64,000 nt of DNA from Mikania micrantha (Eukaryota > Streptophyta > Magnoliopsida > Asterales > Asteraceae): positions 15,757,608 to 15,821,607 of the forward strand of contig CM018680.1 of assembly GCA_009363875.1 (NCBI GenBank), written 5' to 3'. Each line of letters begins with the position of its first letter. Within the stretch, counting starts at the first letter, position 1. Shown one piece after another: positions 36,318 to 47,952 of the stretch. The notes under the pieces are model-generated. The model had not been told where the DNA came from and ran no database searches. It saw only the letters and a list, made by a program, of their open reading frames with translations. A program made the translations under genes and the position numbers.

Positions 36318-36674
36318 CCTTTGTATGCAATCACCTATTGTGATCTAATCTGACATAAATACTTTTTGAGCCATAACCACATCAAGCAGTTTAACAAAGC
36401 TTTCAATCTGGGATTATAAATTTAACTAAATTGATAGAACTAATCAACACAATCAACAAACAACACCAAATGATAGATTGAATTAATCGGCCCAATTCTA
36501 GATGGGCAAAATCTCCAAAAAGTAATCAAGACAAATATTAATTTTCAGAAAAAGAAGCAAAACTAAAGATTCAATTACTACTAATAGCATTAAAAACAAA
36601 CAACTGCTCATCATGGTTACTTATATACCGCTCCGGCGCTCCCCATGTTCCCGCATAATCAACAGATGGTTGAC

Positions 36675-36890
36675 CTAGTAAGTCTTCCCGAATAAAAAAT
36701 CCAAGTCAGCTCCCTTTCCAACTTTTCGATTCTTCCTTTTATACACCTTCAGCTGCTGCGGATTCGCATCATTACTTCTCCCTTGGTAAACAGATTTGTC
36801 CTCAAGGCCGAAATCCAGAAATTGTGGAACAAGTATATCATAAGACTCCCATGTAGCTTCCTCGAGAGGACAATGAACCCAAGAGATCAA
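36675..36890 (-). pseudogene. Chromodomain at the integrase C-terminus
   Basis: The frame begins ISWVHCPLEEATWE, the core of a chromodomain (V-x-W...EATWE), followed by a C-terminal tail rich in Lys/Arg and a stop. Such domains are thought to guide chromovirus integration towards particular chromatin. The N-terminal half of the domain is out of frame. Confidence 0.8.
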
Positions 36891-36919
36891 CAGTTCCAGG
36901 ACCTGTTTGCCAGCTTAAT

Positions 36920-37865
36920 TCAACCAACGATGTGAAAGAACGGAAGTGGGACGAACATCCATTCCAAAATCTTCATTAATCGGCAACGGTGCAGAGTGTC
37001 AGCTGGAATAACCCCACGAGCTGATTTAAGTAAAGCTACATGGAATACCAGATGTATGCAAGCATCTGAAGGCAACGCTAACTCATACGCAGTCAGTCCC
37101 ACTCGTCGTGTGATTTGATAAGGACCAAAAAACCATGGTGACAGTCTCTCAAAGCGACATTTTGCTATAAGGTTGAATCCGAAGGAAAACATAATCTCCC
37201 ACATCAAAAGTGACATCCCTGCGATGAGCATTATGTTGATTACACATGCAATCTTGAGTCTTATGGAGATTAGCACAAATGATTTTCAACATTTCATCTC
37301 TGTCAACCAATTGTTGCTCCAACTCTGAATTCTTTGTTTCACCCAGCACGCAAGGAAAAAGGACCGGAGGAGGTCCCCATAAACCACCGAAAAGGGAGTA
37401 GTACCTGTCGAGGAGTGAAAACTAGTACTATAGGAGTATTCAGCCCAAGGTAAATAGAAGCTCCATTTATTGGATTGTTCATGAGCAAAACAACGTAGGT
37501 AAGCTTCAAGGCACCTATTCACCACTTCAGTTTAGCCATCCGTCTGCAGATGGGCTGGTACTTAGTTTTAACTTAGTCTGACTCAATCTAAAGAGTTCAT
37601 GCTAGATAATACTGAGAAAAACTACATCCCTATCAGATACACTAGAACGTGGGAAGTGGGAACCCATGTAGTCTTATAATTTCCTTACAAAACAACCTAG
37701 CAACCATCTTAGCTGTAAATGGATGAGATAAAGATAGAACGTGAGTGTATATACTCAACCAATCCACAACAACCATAATGGTGTCAATCCGGTTAGAAGG
37801 TGGCAAGCCAATGATAAAGTCCATCGAAATATCCTCCCAAACTTGGTTTGGAATGAGCAGTGGCT
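36920..37865 (-). pseudogene. Gypsy integrase core and GPF module, broken
   Basis: From the upstream side: MDFIIGLPPSNRIDTIMVVVDWLS carries the first catalytic Asp (37824-37642). The second Asp region is lost after HGFPL. Then TDG-stop-TEVVNRCLEAYL, where a TAA (near 37535) sits in the usual DGQTE motif but the catalytic Glu survives, followed by TTPFSVVYGDLL and the module FERLSPWFFGPYQITRRVGL (37150-37085). Frames change at about 37640, 37530 and 37280. Confidence 0.8.
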
Positions 37866-37878
37866 GAAGTAATCCAGC

Positions 37879-38252
37879 CAGTGTTGTAAAAATCAGGATT
37901 AATCGGCCGATTAATCGGTATTAATCGCTGGTCGGTCCTAAGCTGATTAAATTTTGCCTAGTCGGTCCACTAATCGGTAGTCGGCTCTAGTCGGGATTAA
38001 TTGGTCAAGTTCAAAAAAATCGGTCAACCCAGTTTTAAGCCCAAAATTTCGGTTCAACCCAAAGAAATTGTGGTTTTTCTTTAACCTAAAAACTAAAAGC
38101 CTTTGTCCAACCCATTTTAAACATGTTTTGGCCTATTAATTGGTTTTTTAATTGTGTTTTGGCAAGAAAATATACTTTTAGCTTTTTAATTTGTGAAAAT
38201 CTTTGATGTATTGAAAAACTAATATTTATTTTGAAAATTGTATATAAAATTT

Positions 38253-38283
<31 letters not shown>

Positions 38284-39110
38284 GTAAAATTATATATAAA
38301 TTTCCAATCCAATTAATTCCGATCTTGGTTTTAAATTGCGCGCAATTTGCTCGCATGTTGCGCTATTGCGTTGATGCGGTATCCCTTTCGCAACGCAACC
38401 CCTATTGCGACGCGTTTACAAGATGCGGTCCAGTTGCGCCTAAATTCGCAAATTGCGTCGCGAACGAAGGAAGCTAGAGAGAAAGAGAAGGTTGGTGGAT
38501 GAGGGAGAAGGTTAGAAATCACCTGCGATGAAGGAGATGCTGATGAACGAGATGCTGTAGAGAAGATGAAGGAGAAGGCTGCAGTCGGTTGTGGAGAAGA
38601 TGAAGTTCACGTTTCTGAGAAGCTGCAGTCGATTGTGTAGAAGATGAAGTTCACGACTTCACGTTTCTAAGAAACCCTAATTTGTACCACTTTAAAACAT
38701 CTGACCTTAAAGTAAATCTTTTTTTTTTATTTATTTAATTTCTTATGCATAGATGTCTTGTACATTTATAGTTAGGTTTATTTTGATGGTATACAAAGCT
38801 TCTTTGGTGGTACCTAAGGCTTTCTTTTGTATTTATCTATTTTAATTTCATACTTTTTTAGTGTTTATAAGTTGACAAGTTAAAATATCATCCATAAATA
38901 ATTTTTTTAATATTTTTTATAACAAACGCATCGCATACGTGATGCGCTCGCATCACGCAACACGCATCACGCATCAGATTTTGAGACCAAACGCATCAGA
39001 ACGCATCTCGCAATTTAAAACCAAGATTCCGATTAATCCCGATGAATCCTGATTAATCCCTAGTCCCCACCTCGCCGCCCGACTACCGATTAGCGATTTT
39101 TACAACCATA
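37879..39110. mobile_element. hAT-like non-autonomous element, 1232 bp, in gypsy integrase
   Basis: The left end is CAGTGTTGTAAAAATC and the right end, reversed, TATGGTTGTAAAAATC. The 8-bp duplications AATCCAGC flank it. Subterminal GATTAATCGG words match the element at 35807-36317. About 57% of its length is a second element (38324-39025) inserted later. No transposase is encoded. Confidence 0.9.
38324..39025. mobile_element. Nested hAT-like element, 702 bp, TSD ATTCCGAT
   Basis: A perfect 17-bp TIR: CTTGGTTTTAAATTGCG at the left and its reverse complement at the right. Target duplications ATTCCGAT at 38316-38323 and 39026-39033 are exact. Subterminal zones are dense in TTGCGACGCAA / GCATCACGCATC words (38331-38460 and 38930-39015). 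The 8-bp duplication places it in hAT-like elements, although CTTGG is not the commonest hAT end. It is the youngest of the three nested insertions. Confidence 0.92.
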
Positions 39111-39220
39111 AATCCAGCTGGAGAGACAGCCTGACATTTTTGTTGTTGACACACAACACATTCCTCTACATGAAATTTGACCTCCTGCTGCATTTTTGGC
39201 CAGTAATATTGAGAAGACAG

Positions 39221-39800
39221 TCATTTGAACGTCTTCAAGAACCCACCATGACCGTCGATTGGTGAGTTGTGAGCTTCTAGCAACAGCTTTTGCTTCAAAC
39301 TAGGAATATCTGGGACATTCAATCGTTTTTTATAAAAGATAAGATCATCAACCACAGAAAAATGAGGCAATGAGACTGGAATAGACTTTACTTTTTGAAG
39401 TATTGAAGTATATGGATCACTACGAAGCCCTTCGCGAATGTCACATAATTCCACACAGTAGGGAATAGCGTGAGTCAATAATTCATCACGTATGGATCTT
39501 CGTGATAAAGCGTATGCACCTCTATTTTCTTTCCCCACTTTGTGACCGAGAGAAAAATCATATGGCATCAATTTAAGGAGTCGTTCAGTTGTGGTGATGC
39601 GTTGTTCCATCAAGAACTTCAAAGTGTAATGATTAGTACGGATGTCGATCCTGTAAGTAATGAACTAATGATTCCAATTTTGTATTGCCAAGACCAATGC
39701 CAATAGTTCTCAAATGTATGCTGATTTGAACCTATTCGAAGGATAAAATCCTTTGCTGAAATAGGCAATAGGATGGTTGTATGGAGACAAAATGGCACCT
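39221..39800 (-). pseudogene. Gypsy RNase H end and integrase zinc-finger start
   Basis: The 133-codon frame (39622-39221) begins at the RNase H end (LEQRITTTERLLKL in outline, then HKVGKENRGAYALSRR, the usual GK.N..ADALSRR with A for D). It continues to HNSPIDGHGGFLKT, the first half of the integrase HHCC zinc finger. The Cys pair lies across the next frame break at about 39170. The beginning of RNase H (39800-39625) is in other frames. Confidence 0.8.
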
Positions 39801-39949
39801 ACTCATCCAAGGAAGCATGCAGTCCACAACAAATAGCTTGGAGAAATCAAGTAACCTCAGCACCTTAATGCTTCCTTGAGATCGCTAAAAGCTGATAAAG
39901 CGGAATCAAGCCAAACAAATCCATCCTTCTTGGTAAGGGTAACGAGAGG

Positions 39950-40700
39950 CCGGGCGATGAGACCATAATTTTGCACAAACCTTTGGTAATGCCCTATCAA
40001 GCCCAAGAACCCTCAAACTTGTTTAACCATGGTTGTAACGGCCACAATTTCACTGCTGAAATCTTTTCTTACTCTACTTGAACTCCTTCCGACGTCACTA
40101 CATGGCCCAGAAAAATTAACTTAGTTTGCCCGAAACAACACTTGTTCAACATGGCAAAGAATTGAAGCTCTTGAAGCAACTGTAGGGTAGTTTCTAATTG
40201 TTGGGCATGTTGTTCCATGTCCCTGCTATATGCCAAAAAATCATCAAAAAACACCCGCACAAAACGTCTCAGGAATGGGCGAAATAAATCATTCATAATG
40301 GCCTAGAAAGTGGAAGGGGCATTTGTGAGCCCAAATGGCATCACCTTAAATTCATAGTGTCCAGAATGAGTCCGGCATGTTGTCTTAACTACATCCGAAG
40401 TAGCTACTTAAATTTGATGATACCCCGATCGTAAATCAAACTTAGAAAACACCATGGCTTCACAAAGTTCGTCTAATAGCTCGTTGATATTGGGTATAGG
40501 ATATTTATCAGCCACGGTGATCTTGTTAAGAGCCCTATAATCAACAAACACACATTCGCCATGACTGATCCTTTTTTCTAACTAATAATACTGGGCTAGA
40601 GAAAGGACTAGCACTCGCTTAAATAAACCCCCATGACAGCAATTGTTGAACTTGTTTTTCAATTTCATTCTTTTGAGAATGAGGGTAGCAGTAGGGCCTC
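39950..40700 (-). pseudogene. Gypsy reverse transcriptase, broken
   Basis: The clearest piece (40296-40069) reads RVFFDDFLAYSRDMEQHAQQL, the YxDD catalytic box as FFDD, then FGQTKLIFLGHVVTSEGVQ. Upstream, on the same strand, short out-of-frame pieces correspond to the FGLTNAPSTF-type region (about 40350-40300) and the earlier palm (to 40600). Several stops intervene. Confidence 0.8.
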
Positions 40701-40799
40701 ATGTTAGGTGGTGTTGAATTTGGGAGTAGGTTGACAGAGTGGGTTTGGGAGCGATTAAGGAGGTAATTGTGGTAATTGTTTGGGTTTTAGAGAAAACCT

Positions 40800-42110
40800 C
40801 CTCATACTTGGTGAGTAATGACTGCAATTCACTGGGTATAGAGGAATGCTATCCACTTCAACAGCCAAATGTTGAAACATAGAGGATTTTTGAAGCCCAG
40901 AAGAAACACCCTGAAATTTGTATTTCTTGCCATCAATAGTGAAGATCGGTGAACAAGTCCCTCCAATTAACCTGGAGGGGGTTCAAAGTAGCTAATCACT
41001 GCACCCGTAACACCAAATCAGCCCCTCATAACGAAAAGGGGTGAAAATCTTGGGTGATCTTGAGGTCACCAAATTTACCAGGTCCCTGCAAATCCGCCCA
41101 CAGCATATTACATCCCCATTACCAATTTCTACCCCAAATGACTCGATTAACTGGGTAGCTAATTTCAACTCATTAACTATAAATATCTAAAAGAAAGTTA
41201 TGAGTTGATCCTCTGTCAACTAAGATTGGTACCTCGGTAACGTCTAACATCCCGTGTACCTTCATGGTGGTAGGGTGAGGTCACCCTAAAATTAAGTGCA
41301 AGTTGATCTCCGTTTTGTCTTCCTCGGAGTCCTTGTTCTTCATATCACCAGACTCGTCAGCCTCATCATCAGCTACTAACAGTTTGAGTGTCTAAGTTTG
41401 GCAACAGTGCCCAGACCATACTTGGCTCCACATTTAAAGTATTCTTCCTTTAAAAACCACGCTTGCTTTTCTACATCAGAATTTCGAGGATTGGTCTTTG
41501 AATCTGTTTTAGTATGAGCGACCATCGTGGAAACGAATTAGGTGTGAATGGCTTGGCTTCGGGTTTCAATTGTGACAAGGTCAAAGTCTTCTTCTCACCC
41601 TTAACATGATTAACTTTAGCCTCATATTCTAGAGCAAGGCCAACTACCTTGTAGACCGTTCGTGGCTTGTGGATTCGGACATCCACCTTTAAGTCCTCTT
41701 TGAAACCATTGAGAAACACCCCCAACAAGCAGTGATCCGGCTAGTTATTAACTCGTGCCGACCTCCGAGTGAACTCCTGTCAACACTCATGGATTGTGCC
41801 CATCTGCTTGACACTACAGAGGTACTCATCTGGGTTTTGGAGCTCAGACGGACCAAAACGATTCTGCATGGCGGCAATCAAGTCCTCCCAGTACGTGATA
41901 TCCTACTCAGTTGAAATTCAGGAGTAGAAAACCAATACATCGCCCACCAGAAGAAAGGCTGCTACATCCACCTTCTCTTCATCCATTGTGTTATAAAACC
42001 GAAAGTAGTTCTCTGCTTTCAAAATCCAATCCCTTGGATCACCACCACTGAAGATAAGGAATTTAATTTATGGAACGGTCGACGTGAAAAGTTGGAAAAT
42101 CTTGAGTCTG
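40800..42110 (-). pseudogene. Gypsy protease and gag region, heavily decayed
   Basis: The 85-codon frame at 41728-41471 (LGVFLNGFKEDLKVDVRI and VGLALEYEAKV) matches the end of a gypsy gag capsid. Upstream pieces to about 42110 continue gag in other frames. Between 41400 and 40800 only fragments of the zinc knuckle and protease region can be guessed. No intact frame remains. Confidence 0.65.
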
Positions 42111-42279
42111 CCTCATCCGTTGTACCATATGCATCATATCTTATAGTAAAATGAATAGTGAACTCTTCTCACAAACTATAATTGGTTTTAATATATATAT
42201 TTATATATGAAACTGTGAATGATTATCTATGTTTATACCATATAAGAAATACAAAACTTTTTTTTTAAAAAAACACTCT

Positions 42280-42610
42280 TAAATTTAATGTATCCAGGGT
42301 TTTTAGCTTGTATTTTTGTTTTTGCACTTTCTAACTCTGGTGCAAAAATTTAAGTTCCCGTTCTCTAAAAAAACCCTACGCTCGCTCTTACTCGTTCCAA
42401 TTCTCTTTCATTCAGACCTTACCTTTCATCTCCTGTTTGTCTCTAGACTCCCCCATTAGCGATCACTTCCAGCTTCTCCAACCATCACTGATTCATTCAA
42501 AGTCCTATCGGCAAGTCGGTGACCACCATCCTCTGAAGTTAGAAGACCGAACTCAGTCTGACCACCGCACACTCTCAACAGTCGATGCAATCTGGTAACC
42601 CTAACTTCGC
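42280..42610 (+). other. 5' UTR-like gene fragment
   Basis: CT-rich sequence with AAACCCTACGCTCGCTC, CTTTCATTCAG and TCTCCTGTTTGTCTC, followed by a less biased stretch ending CAATCTGGTAACCC (donor-like GGTAAC at 42595). It resembles a plant 5' UTR and first exon, but no ATG opens a convincing frame. It lies head to tail with the ATP synthase pseudogene on the other strand and replaces that gene's last exon. Confidence 0.3.
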
Positions 42611-42746
42611 ATATAATTATATAAACACAAAAGTAATTAAGTTGTGTTCGGTAGTTTGTGATTGTGTGTACTAAAAAATGCATACAACCTTCGAGATGTC
42701 TATGTTTCAGAAGTTGTATTAACTAGTGTGATAACATATTTATTAC

Positions 42747-44423
42747 CTTCAGCTCTTGGACTTCAGCAATTTCTTTCTCTAGTCTTTCAGACTCCTTAAG
42801 AGATTTCTGCCCAGCCTCTTTTGGTTCAACCAACTGCCATTTCAAGACCATAAACCGTTAGAAAATGAAAATAAAAGGTGTCATGCCACCCAAACATTGA
42901 TGAATCTATAACAAAATATCTTTATTTTCATTGCACACCTTAATCAAAAAATGTACTTTCTATACTATTGATTTTGTTTATGTATGTCCCACAAATGTTG
43001 AAAGTATTTTGGTGTAGAATTGTAGATGTTTGTTTCTTTTATCAACATAGTATATAGTTTCATCCATGCCACAGCAATTATTTTCCCGTGTATAAATAGA
43101 CAGTCAACATCATAAAGGCAAAGTATAAATAGTTAAAAAAAAAAAAGTTGGATTAGTAGAATGTGCCATAAAGGATTTCTTACCAGTGCATCAAATTTGG
43201 GTTTGTACTCTGTTGTAGTCTTATCAACAAACTTTGGGATTTCAACACCTGTGAAAGAAAAAGGATCATGAGTGCAAACATTAGGTTTTACATCAACTTA
43301 AAGTCAAAAATACAACAAATTCTCAACTGCCAGCAAAAAATTCTACGAATATATCATGCATTTATATTTGCATAATCGTCAGCCATCACATCCATTAAAG
43401 GCACATGTGATTTACTGCTCCTAAAAGCATACAGAATCTGTTTGCCTAACTATGTATTAAAAACAAAAAAAAACAGTCTCATCCTGCATGTGTATTGATG
43501 AGTATAATCAATTAACTTGCATTATACAGCTCCACGTAAAAATAGAGAGTTCCATTGAATTAATAAAAAATTGCACCAAAAAAAAGGCCCACCATTCATT
43601 AGCTGCAGTTACATAATCTTTAAAAAATAAAACATCGAGAAACAAACAAGCTTACCAAGTATAATCCCACTCATTGAAAACTATTTTAGGGTCTAGAGAA
43701 GGTTATATGAAGGCAAAAATTTATTCCATCACAAGATGATAGAAAGAATGCTCCAAGTGGGACCCCTGGTCCTAAAAACCAACCATTGTTTGACTATATT
43801 GGAAAATGAATGACCATTTAAGTGAAAACACTTGGTTGTTTAGCCATAGATCAGTTACTAGAGCGATTAAAAATCTTTTTTGCTGACAAATTACCAAAAG
43901 AAAGAATAAAAGAAAAGAAGATTACGTATATCGCTCCAGAAGAGCTTAAAAGTACTTGCATTTTGTTTTTCATTCCTTCTCCATTTGTGCAAGTAACACC
44001 CCCAAAAATAATGACAAGGTCATCTAAATACAAAATCTGCCATATGTTCTACACTTGCATGTTCACAGGCAAATTAAGCAAGCTATTGCTACCTAGATAA
44101 ACTTTTTTTTTCTTTTAAACTGATAGAAATCTAGAATATGAACAATTGCAAAGTGGCTTAGACAACCTTCAAGAAAAACCTTTTATGTGAAGAACTTTTT
44201 CACACAACAGTAGAATTCAGGTCAAGTTAGCATGTAACATAGAACTCCACTCTGTTAATTATGAACTAAACTGTTGCCTAAACATTGTCTATGAATAGAA
44301 GTCTACATGTTAAATTATGGCAGAGAAAGGCATACTGTCGTAATATTCTTTCTAAGAATCAACTATGCGAGATCCAAGCCCTATCTGTACTCTGCAGCAT
44401 TCCCAATCAATAGGTTCCGGTTC
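42747..44423 (-). pseudogene. Pseudogene of mitochondrial ATP synthase subunit d (ATPQ), three exons kept
   Basis: Three minus-strand exons with intact splice borders: 44423-44336 (EPEPIDWE...), 43248-43184 (VEIPKFVDKTTTEYKPKFDAL) and 42833-42747 (LVEPKEAGQKSLKESERLEK and so on). They match the middle of plant F1Fo-ATP synthase subunit d, a peripheral-stalk subunit of the mitochondrial enzyme. Phases fit (88, 65, 87 nt). An in-frame TAG at 44354-44352 falls just after IVDS, where the family has a Lys-Tyr-Lys segment, and nearby residues are altered (ECCRVQIGL). The first exons (start to about residue 60) and the last exon (to the Trp-Gly-Tyr end) are not found. Retained introns mean a DNA-level copy, not a retrocopy, perhaps carried by a transposon. 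Confidence 0.85.
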
Positions 44424-44611
44424 CTGCAATATCCAAAAATCACTTTAGTTAAAATATGATCAACCTAATCATAAGGATAACAATTTTATAGGATGCCACC
44501 ACTCACAATACATACTATAGTCAGTAGATTTCACTAGCTTAATGACTTTTTCTAATACAGGTCACAACAAAAATTTTCCACCAAATGCATACCAAACATC
44601 TCACAACCATT

Positions 44612-45317
44612 CATGGTTTAAAAGGGCATTCCTAGGCACCCCTCGAGGCATCCAAAAATAGCATAAGAGGCGTTGCCTCCGTGGGGGGAAACGGAACGTA
44701 AGCCTCAGGTGGATCGAGTAGGTCCGAGGTGGTGAGGCTTAAGCCTCGTTAAAGATGGCATTTTTTTGGACTAATATTTATGACCCGTGTTTGACTTTTT
44801 TGATCCTTAATTCACCTGTTTAGGGAAAATAAGAAACCTAATTGAACTAAAGCATGCGTATGCAATAAACTAAGCATAAGGAAGTTAATCTCGAAGATAT
44901 TAACTTGGGGTGCTGCCCTTAGGACCCCGCAAGGGGGCGCAGTCCCCTTGACCTCTGCTTGGTCAAGGACTCAGAAATCTTAACAAGCGTGTAATCCATA
45001 TCTCCAAACTCTTTAAGATTCCTTTGCATCCCTTTTACACTAAAATATACAACAGAAACTGTAATTCAATTAGCTTCTGATGGTACTTAATTTCATTATA
45101 CAATGCGTACTAGAATTCGATTTGCTCTTCTTTTTCAATTATATTATACCTTGTGATACTTTTATCGTTTTGTTGTTTTATGTTAAATTGTGATTTTTAT
45201 GAAATATATCTGTAATTTTAATTATTTTTCAATAGTGTTTCGAGGCTTACGCCTCGGTCCACCTCGCGAGTCTATCAGAAAACGCCTCAAGGCTCGTTTC
45301 AGTTTTTTTAAACCTTG
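44612..45317. mobile_element. MITE-like element with GAGGCTTAAGCCTC words
   Basis: The ends CATGGTTTAAAA and, reversed, CAAGGTTTAAAA form a short TIR. Subterminal zones hold GAGGCTTAAGCCTCG (44736-44750), GAGGCTTACGCCTCGG (45242-45257) and related CCTCG words. The middle is unique AT-rich DNA with a short CT-like tract. No matching target duplication was found, so the ends are approximate. Confidence 0.5.
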
Positions 45318-46685
45318 ATTGTGAAGTTTCATTAGGAATTTTTGCTAGCTTTATGTAGTATTGTACCCATGTTAGAATTCTTCCTCAAACCGTTGAAATT
45401 AGGTAATTGCTATATTATTCTTGGATTAACTTGTTTAGCATATTTAACGAAGTTCCTACATAACCAAAAACCATTTTCTGCCTTTAAGTGTTTGTTGTGA
45501 ACCGGTAAACATTGGTATAATTTTGGATTTGATAAATAGGGTAATAGTAACAAGGAATTGCAGATAAAGCTGTATGTTTATATTTTTTAGTTTGTTTTGC
45601 TTCATGTCCCCATTTCATATGATGTGTTTGGGTAAGATGATAGGTGACATGAACATTGGGTTTTTTGGAAATTAATCAATATATCAATTATAATGCTATT
45701 TGGTTTAATTTAACTTTTGAGTTATTGTAGTTAGATCTAGAATGGAAAAAAGGTGTCTGTTTTTGGTCGAATTAAAGTCGTTAGACTACTCCCATTCACA
45801 ACCAACCAACCTAAAATATTCATTAAACAATAATTTCTCACTTTCATTTACACAACCAACCAATCTTAATTCTTTCACTCTCATTCACAACCAACCCAAC
45901 CCAATCAAACTTATTTTTTTCCCTCTTTACACAACCAATCAAAACAAGTCAAATGCCATATGAAATCAAAAAAAATTAATAAAAAAAGAACCAACCAAAG
46001 GTTGTTGGATCCACTTGTTTGCCAATTTAATGAAATATTTTTTTTAATTATTTTGGCAAACAACCAAATTCTTAGTCGTGGATGGGAGCAGCCTTATAAA
46101 AACTTGTATATGGGTCATCAAGGATTTGAGAATGTTGCTATACACAGTAGGAAAGTGTAAGTTGGAAACTTGGTTTCAGAATTCAGACCTTATATGCATT
46201 TTAAATTTAGGCTCTTGAGTGTATTCTTGCAGCCATTGTTTTTAAGTAAATGGTTTTAAGCCTGCTTTCAATATGCATTAGTAACACTTCATTTTTTTAT
46301 GTGTGTAGGGTTTGTCTACAATGTGCATAGTTTAGATCTGTTACCTGACCAGTTCGAACTATCTCATACACAACCCACTAACCAACTCACGCTAGTTATA
46401 ATTTTTTTTCATGAAAAGGCCCTGGTTTTAAGACCAATCTAGGCCCTTATAAAGGTTGAGCCACCCTACTCAAAACTTTATCAATACAAAGAGTCATTTG
46501 GATTTTGGAGTACCAAGAGCCTTACTAACTGGTTTTCAGTAAGTAAGCACTCCCTAAAATATACTATAAAAACATTTACATTGTAATTTTAAAGATTAAA
46601 TGAGCTATTACTTCAACTAGTAATTAGAATGGATTTCTGATGTGAATCCTCGGGGTGTTCAACGGTTCGGTTCGGATTAAACGTT
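45318..46685. other. Intergenic DNA, no gene seen
   Basis: AT-rich with a CAACCAACC-rich patch at 45790-45940. The 73- and 66-codon plus frames here are Asn/Lys-rich and unsupported. Confidence 0.5.
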
Positions 46686-46980
46686 TTTGCAATTTTTTAA
46701 TGAGGCGAAAGAGAGGAGCAAGATACGGCCAAAAAAAGGCCGGAAATTCTCACGACTTAAGCCCTTCTCTTCTGAGACAATGGCAGATAGAATTATTGTA
46801 CGAAAGACTCTCCTCCAACCAACTTTCTTTTTGATGCCGTGTAACCTCGATAGCATGTGCCCTAGCCACCCAAGCCTATTAGTCGCTTAGATAAAGAAAA
46901 AAGCCCTTCGGGAGCTATTCTTTCCCTGATATTGGCAGACTGAAAACCGAACCAAACAGTGTTCGGGATAAGTTTAACCA
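46655..46980. other. Block of unusual composition between GGTTCGG words, possible organelle-derived insert
   Basis: From 46690 to about 46935 the sequence is more balanced in base content, with words such as AAAAAAGCCCTTCGGGAGC and GCGAAAGAGAGGAGCAAGATACGG that resemble plant mitochondrial DNA. It is bracketed by GGTTCGGTTCGG (46665-46676) and AAAACCGAACCAAACAG (46943-46959). The 67-codon frame has no recognised domain. Organelle origin is a guess. Confidence 0.25.
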
Positions 46981-47633
46981 AACCGAATTCAACCTTATTC
47001 AAATCAGTTCAGATTTATTTATTAATAACAGAACAAATCGAATTAAATTGATTTAAACCGTATTAACCATCTCTATAACTCACATTAACAATCTTCATAA
47101 CACACATCAAGAGCCTAATCATGAGCAACCTATTCGAACTTACAATAACAATCAAAGAACTGAGACATGAGCAACCAATTCGAACTTATAATAACAATCA
47201 GAGAACCGATTTTATATGAAAATTCATACCTGAGTGATCAATAAGTACTTCCCTAATCAGACGGATACAACGAATCAAAGAACTGAGACGTGAGTGGCCT
47301 AATAGAACGAGAGGAGAGGGGGCTTCGGTTGGACAAGTGCAGTGAGTGCAGTCGATGAGTGGATGCCTGTTTGAAAAAAACTAGGGTTATGTTGTTATTT
47401 GTATTAGGGTGCCAAATAATTAAAAAATAATATATTTAAATATCAATTCGATTTAAACGTTTTATAACGAATAAATAAACAACCAAATTATAAATAATAA
47501 AAATATACATAAACCCAGTTAGTAATACGGACGTGGGTTGAAACTGAACCAAAAACCGAATTACCAATTTGATTTGGTTTACTTTAGTCATAAAGGAGAT
47601 TAAACCATAAGATTTTTATGTTGCTAAGTCATC
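46981..47633. other. Repeat-like AT-rich DNA with AACCGAAT words, no gene
   Basis: Diverged AACCGAATT / AACCAATTCGAACTTA units (including a direct repeat near 47125-47215) suggest the remainder of a MITE beginning near 46660. No open frame. Confidence 0.4.
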
Positions 47634-47641
47634 TAAACAGC

Positions 47642-47913
47642 TAGGGATGACAATGGGCCTGGTTTGAGTAATCTCAGTCATATACCTGTTTATAGAAGTA
47701 TATCTCATACACGTCCCAAAACTCATCGGGTATCTGTCGGGTATTTACCCGTTGGGTATCGGGTATCCCGACGGGTTTCGGGTATCCCAGCGTGTTTAGC
47801 TAAATATACACGTTGAGAAGAACTAGCTTAAACACGTCAGGTATAGGGTAACTAATAATAAATTTATTTTTTTATAACCAAAACTATATGTTAAATATGT
47901 TAAGAACAAACTA

Positions 47914-47952
<39 letters not shown>

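Larger units (their letters stand above)
37871..39118. repeat. 8-bp target duplication AATCCAGC
   Basis: AATCCAGC at 37871-37878 and again at 39111-39118 flanks the hAT-like element exactly. Removing the element and one copy makes the gypsy reading frame on the minus strand continuous across the site. Confidence 0.92.
36660..42110 (-). mobile_element. Decayed Ty3/gypsy chromovirus
   Basis: Minus-strand order: gag (about 42110-41470), protease region (about 41350-40850, no clear frame), RT (40700-39950), RNase H (39800-39221), integrase (39225-39111 and 37870-36920) and a C-terminal chromodomain (36890-36675). The order and chromodomain place it among plant chromoviruses. Stops and frameshifts occur in each domain. 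I could not find LTRs on either side, so the copy is truncated. It is interrupted by two nested hAT-like elements at 37879-39110. Confidence 0.85.

Noticed and set aside
42456..42683. Possible last exon of the subunit d pseudogene
   Set aside because: The frame shows none of the expected C-terminal residues (acidic/Lys-rich stretch ending Trp-Gly-Tyr).
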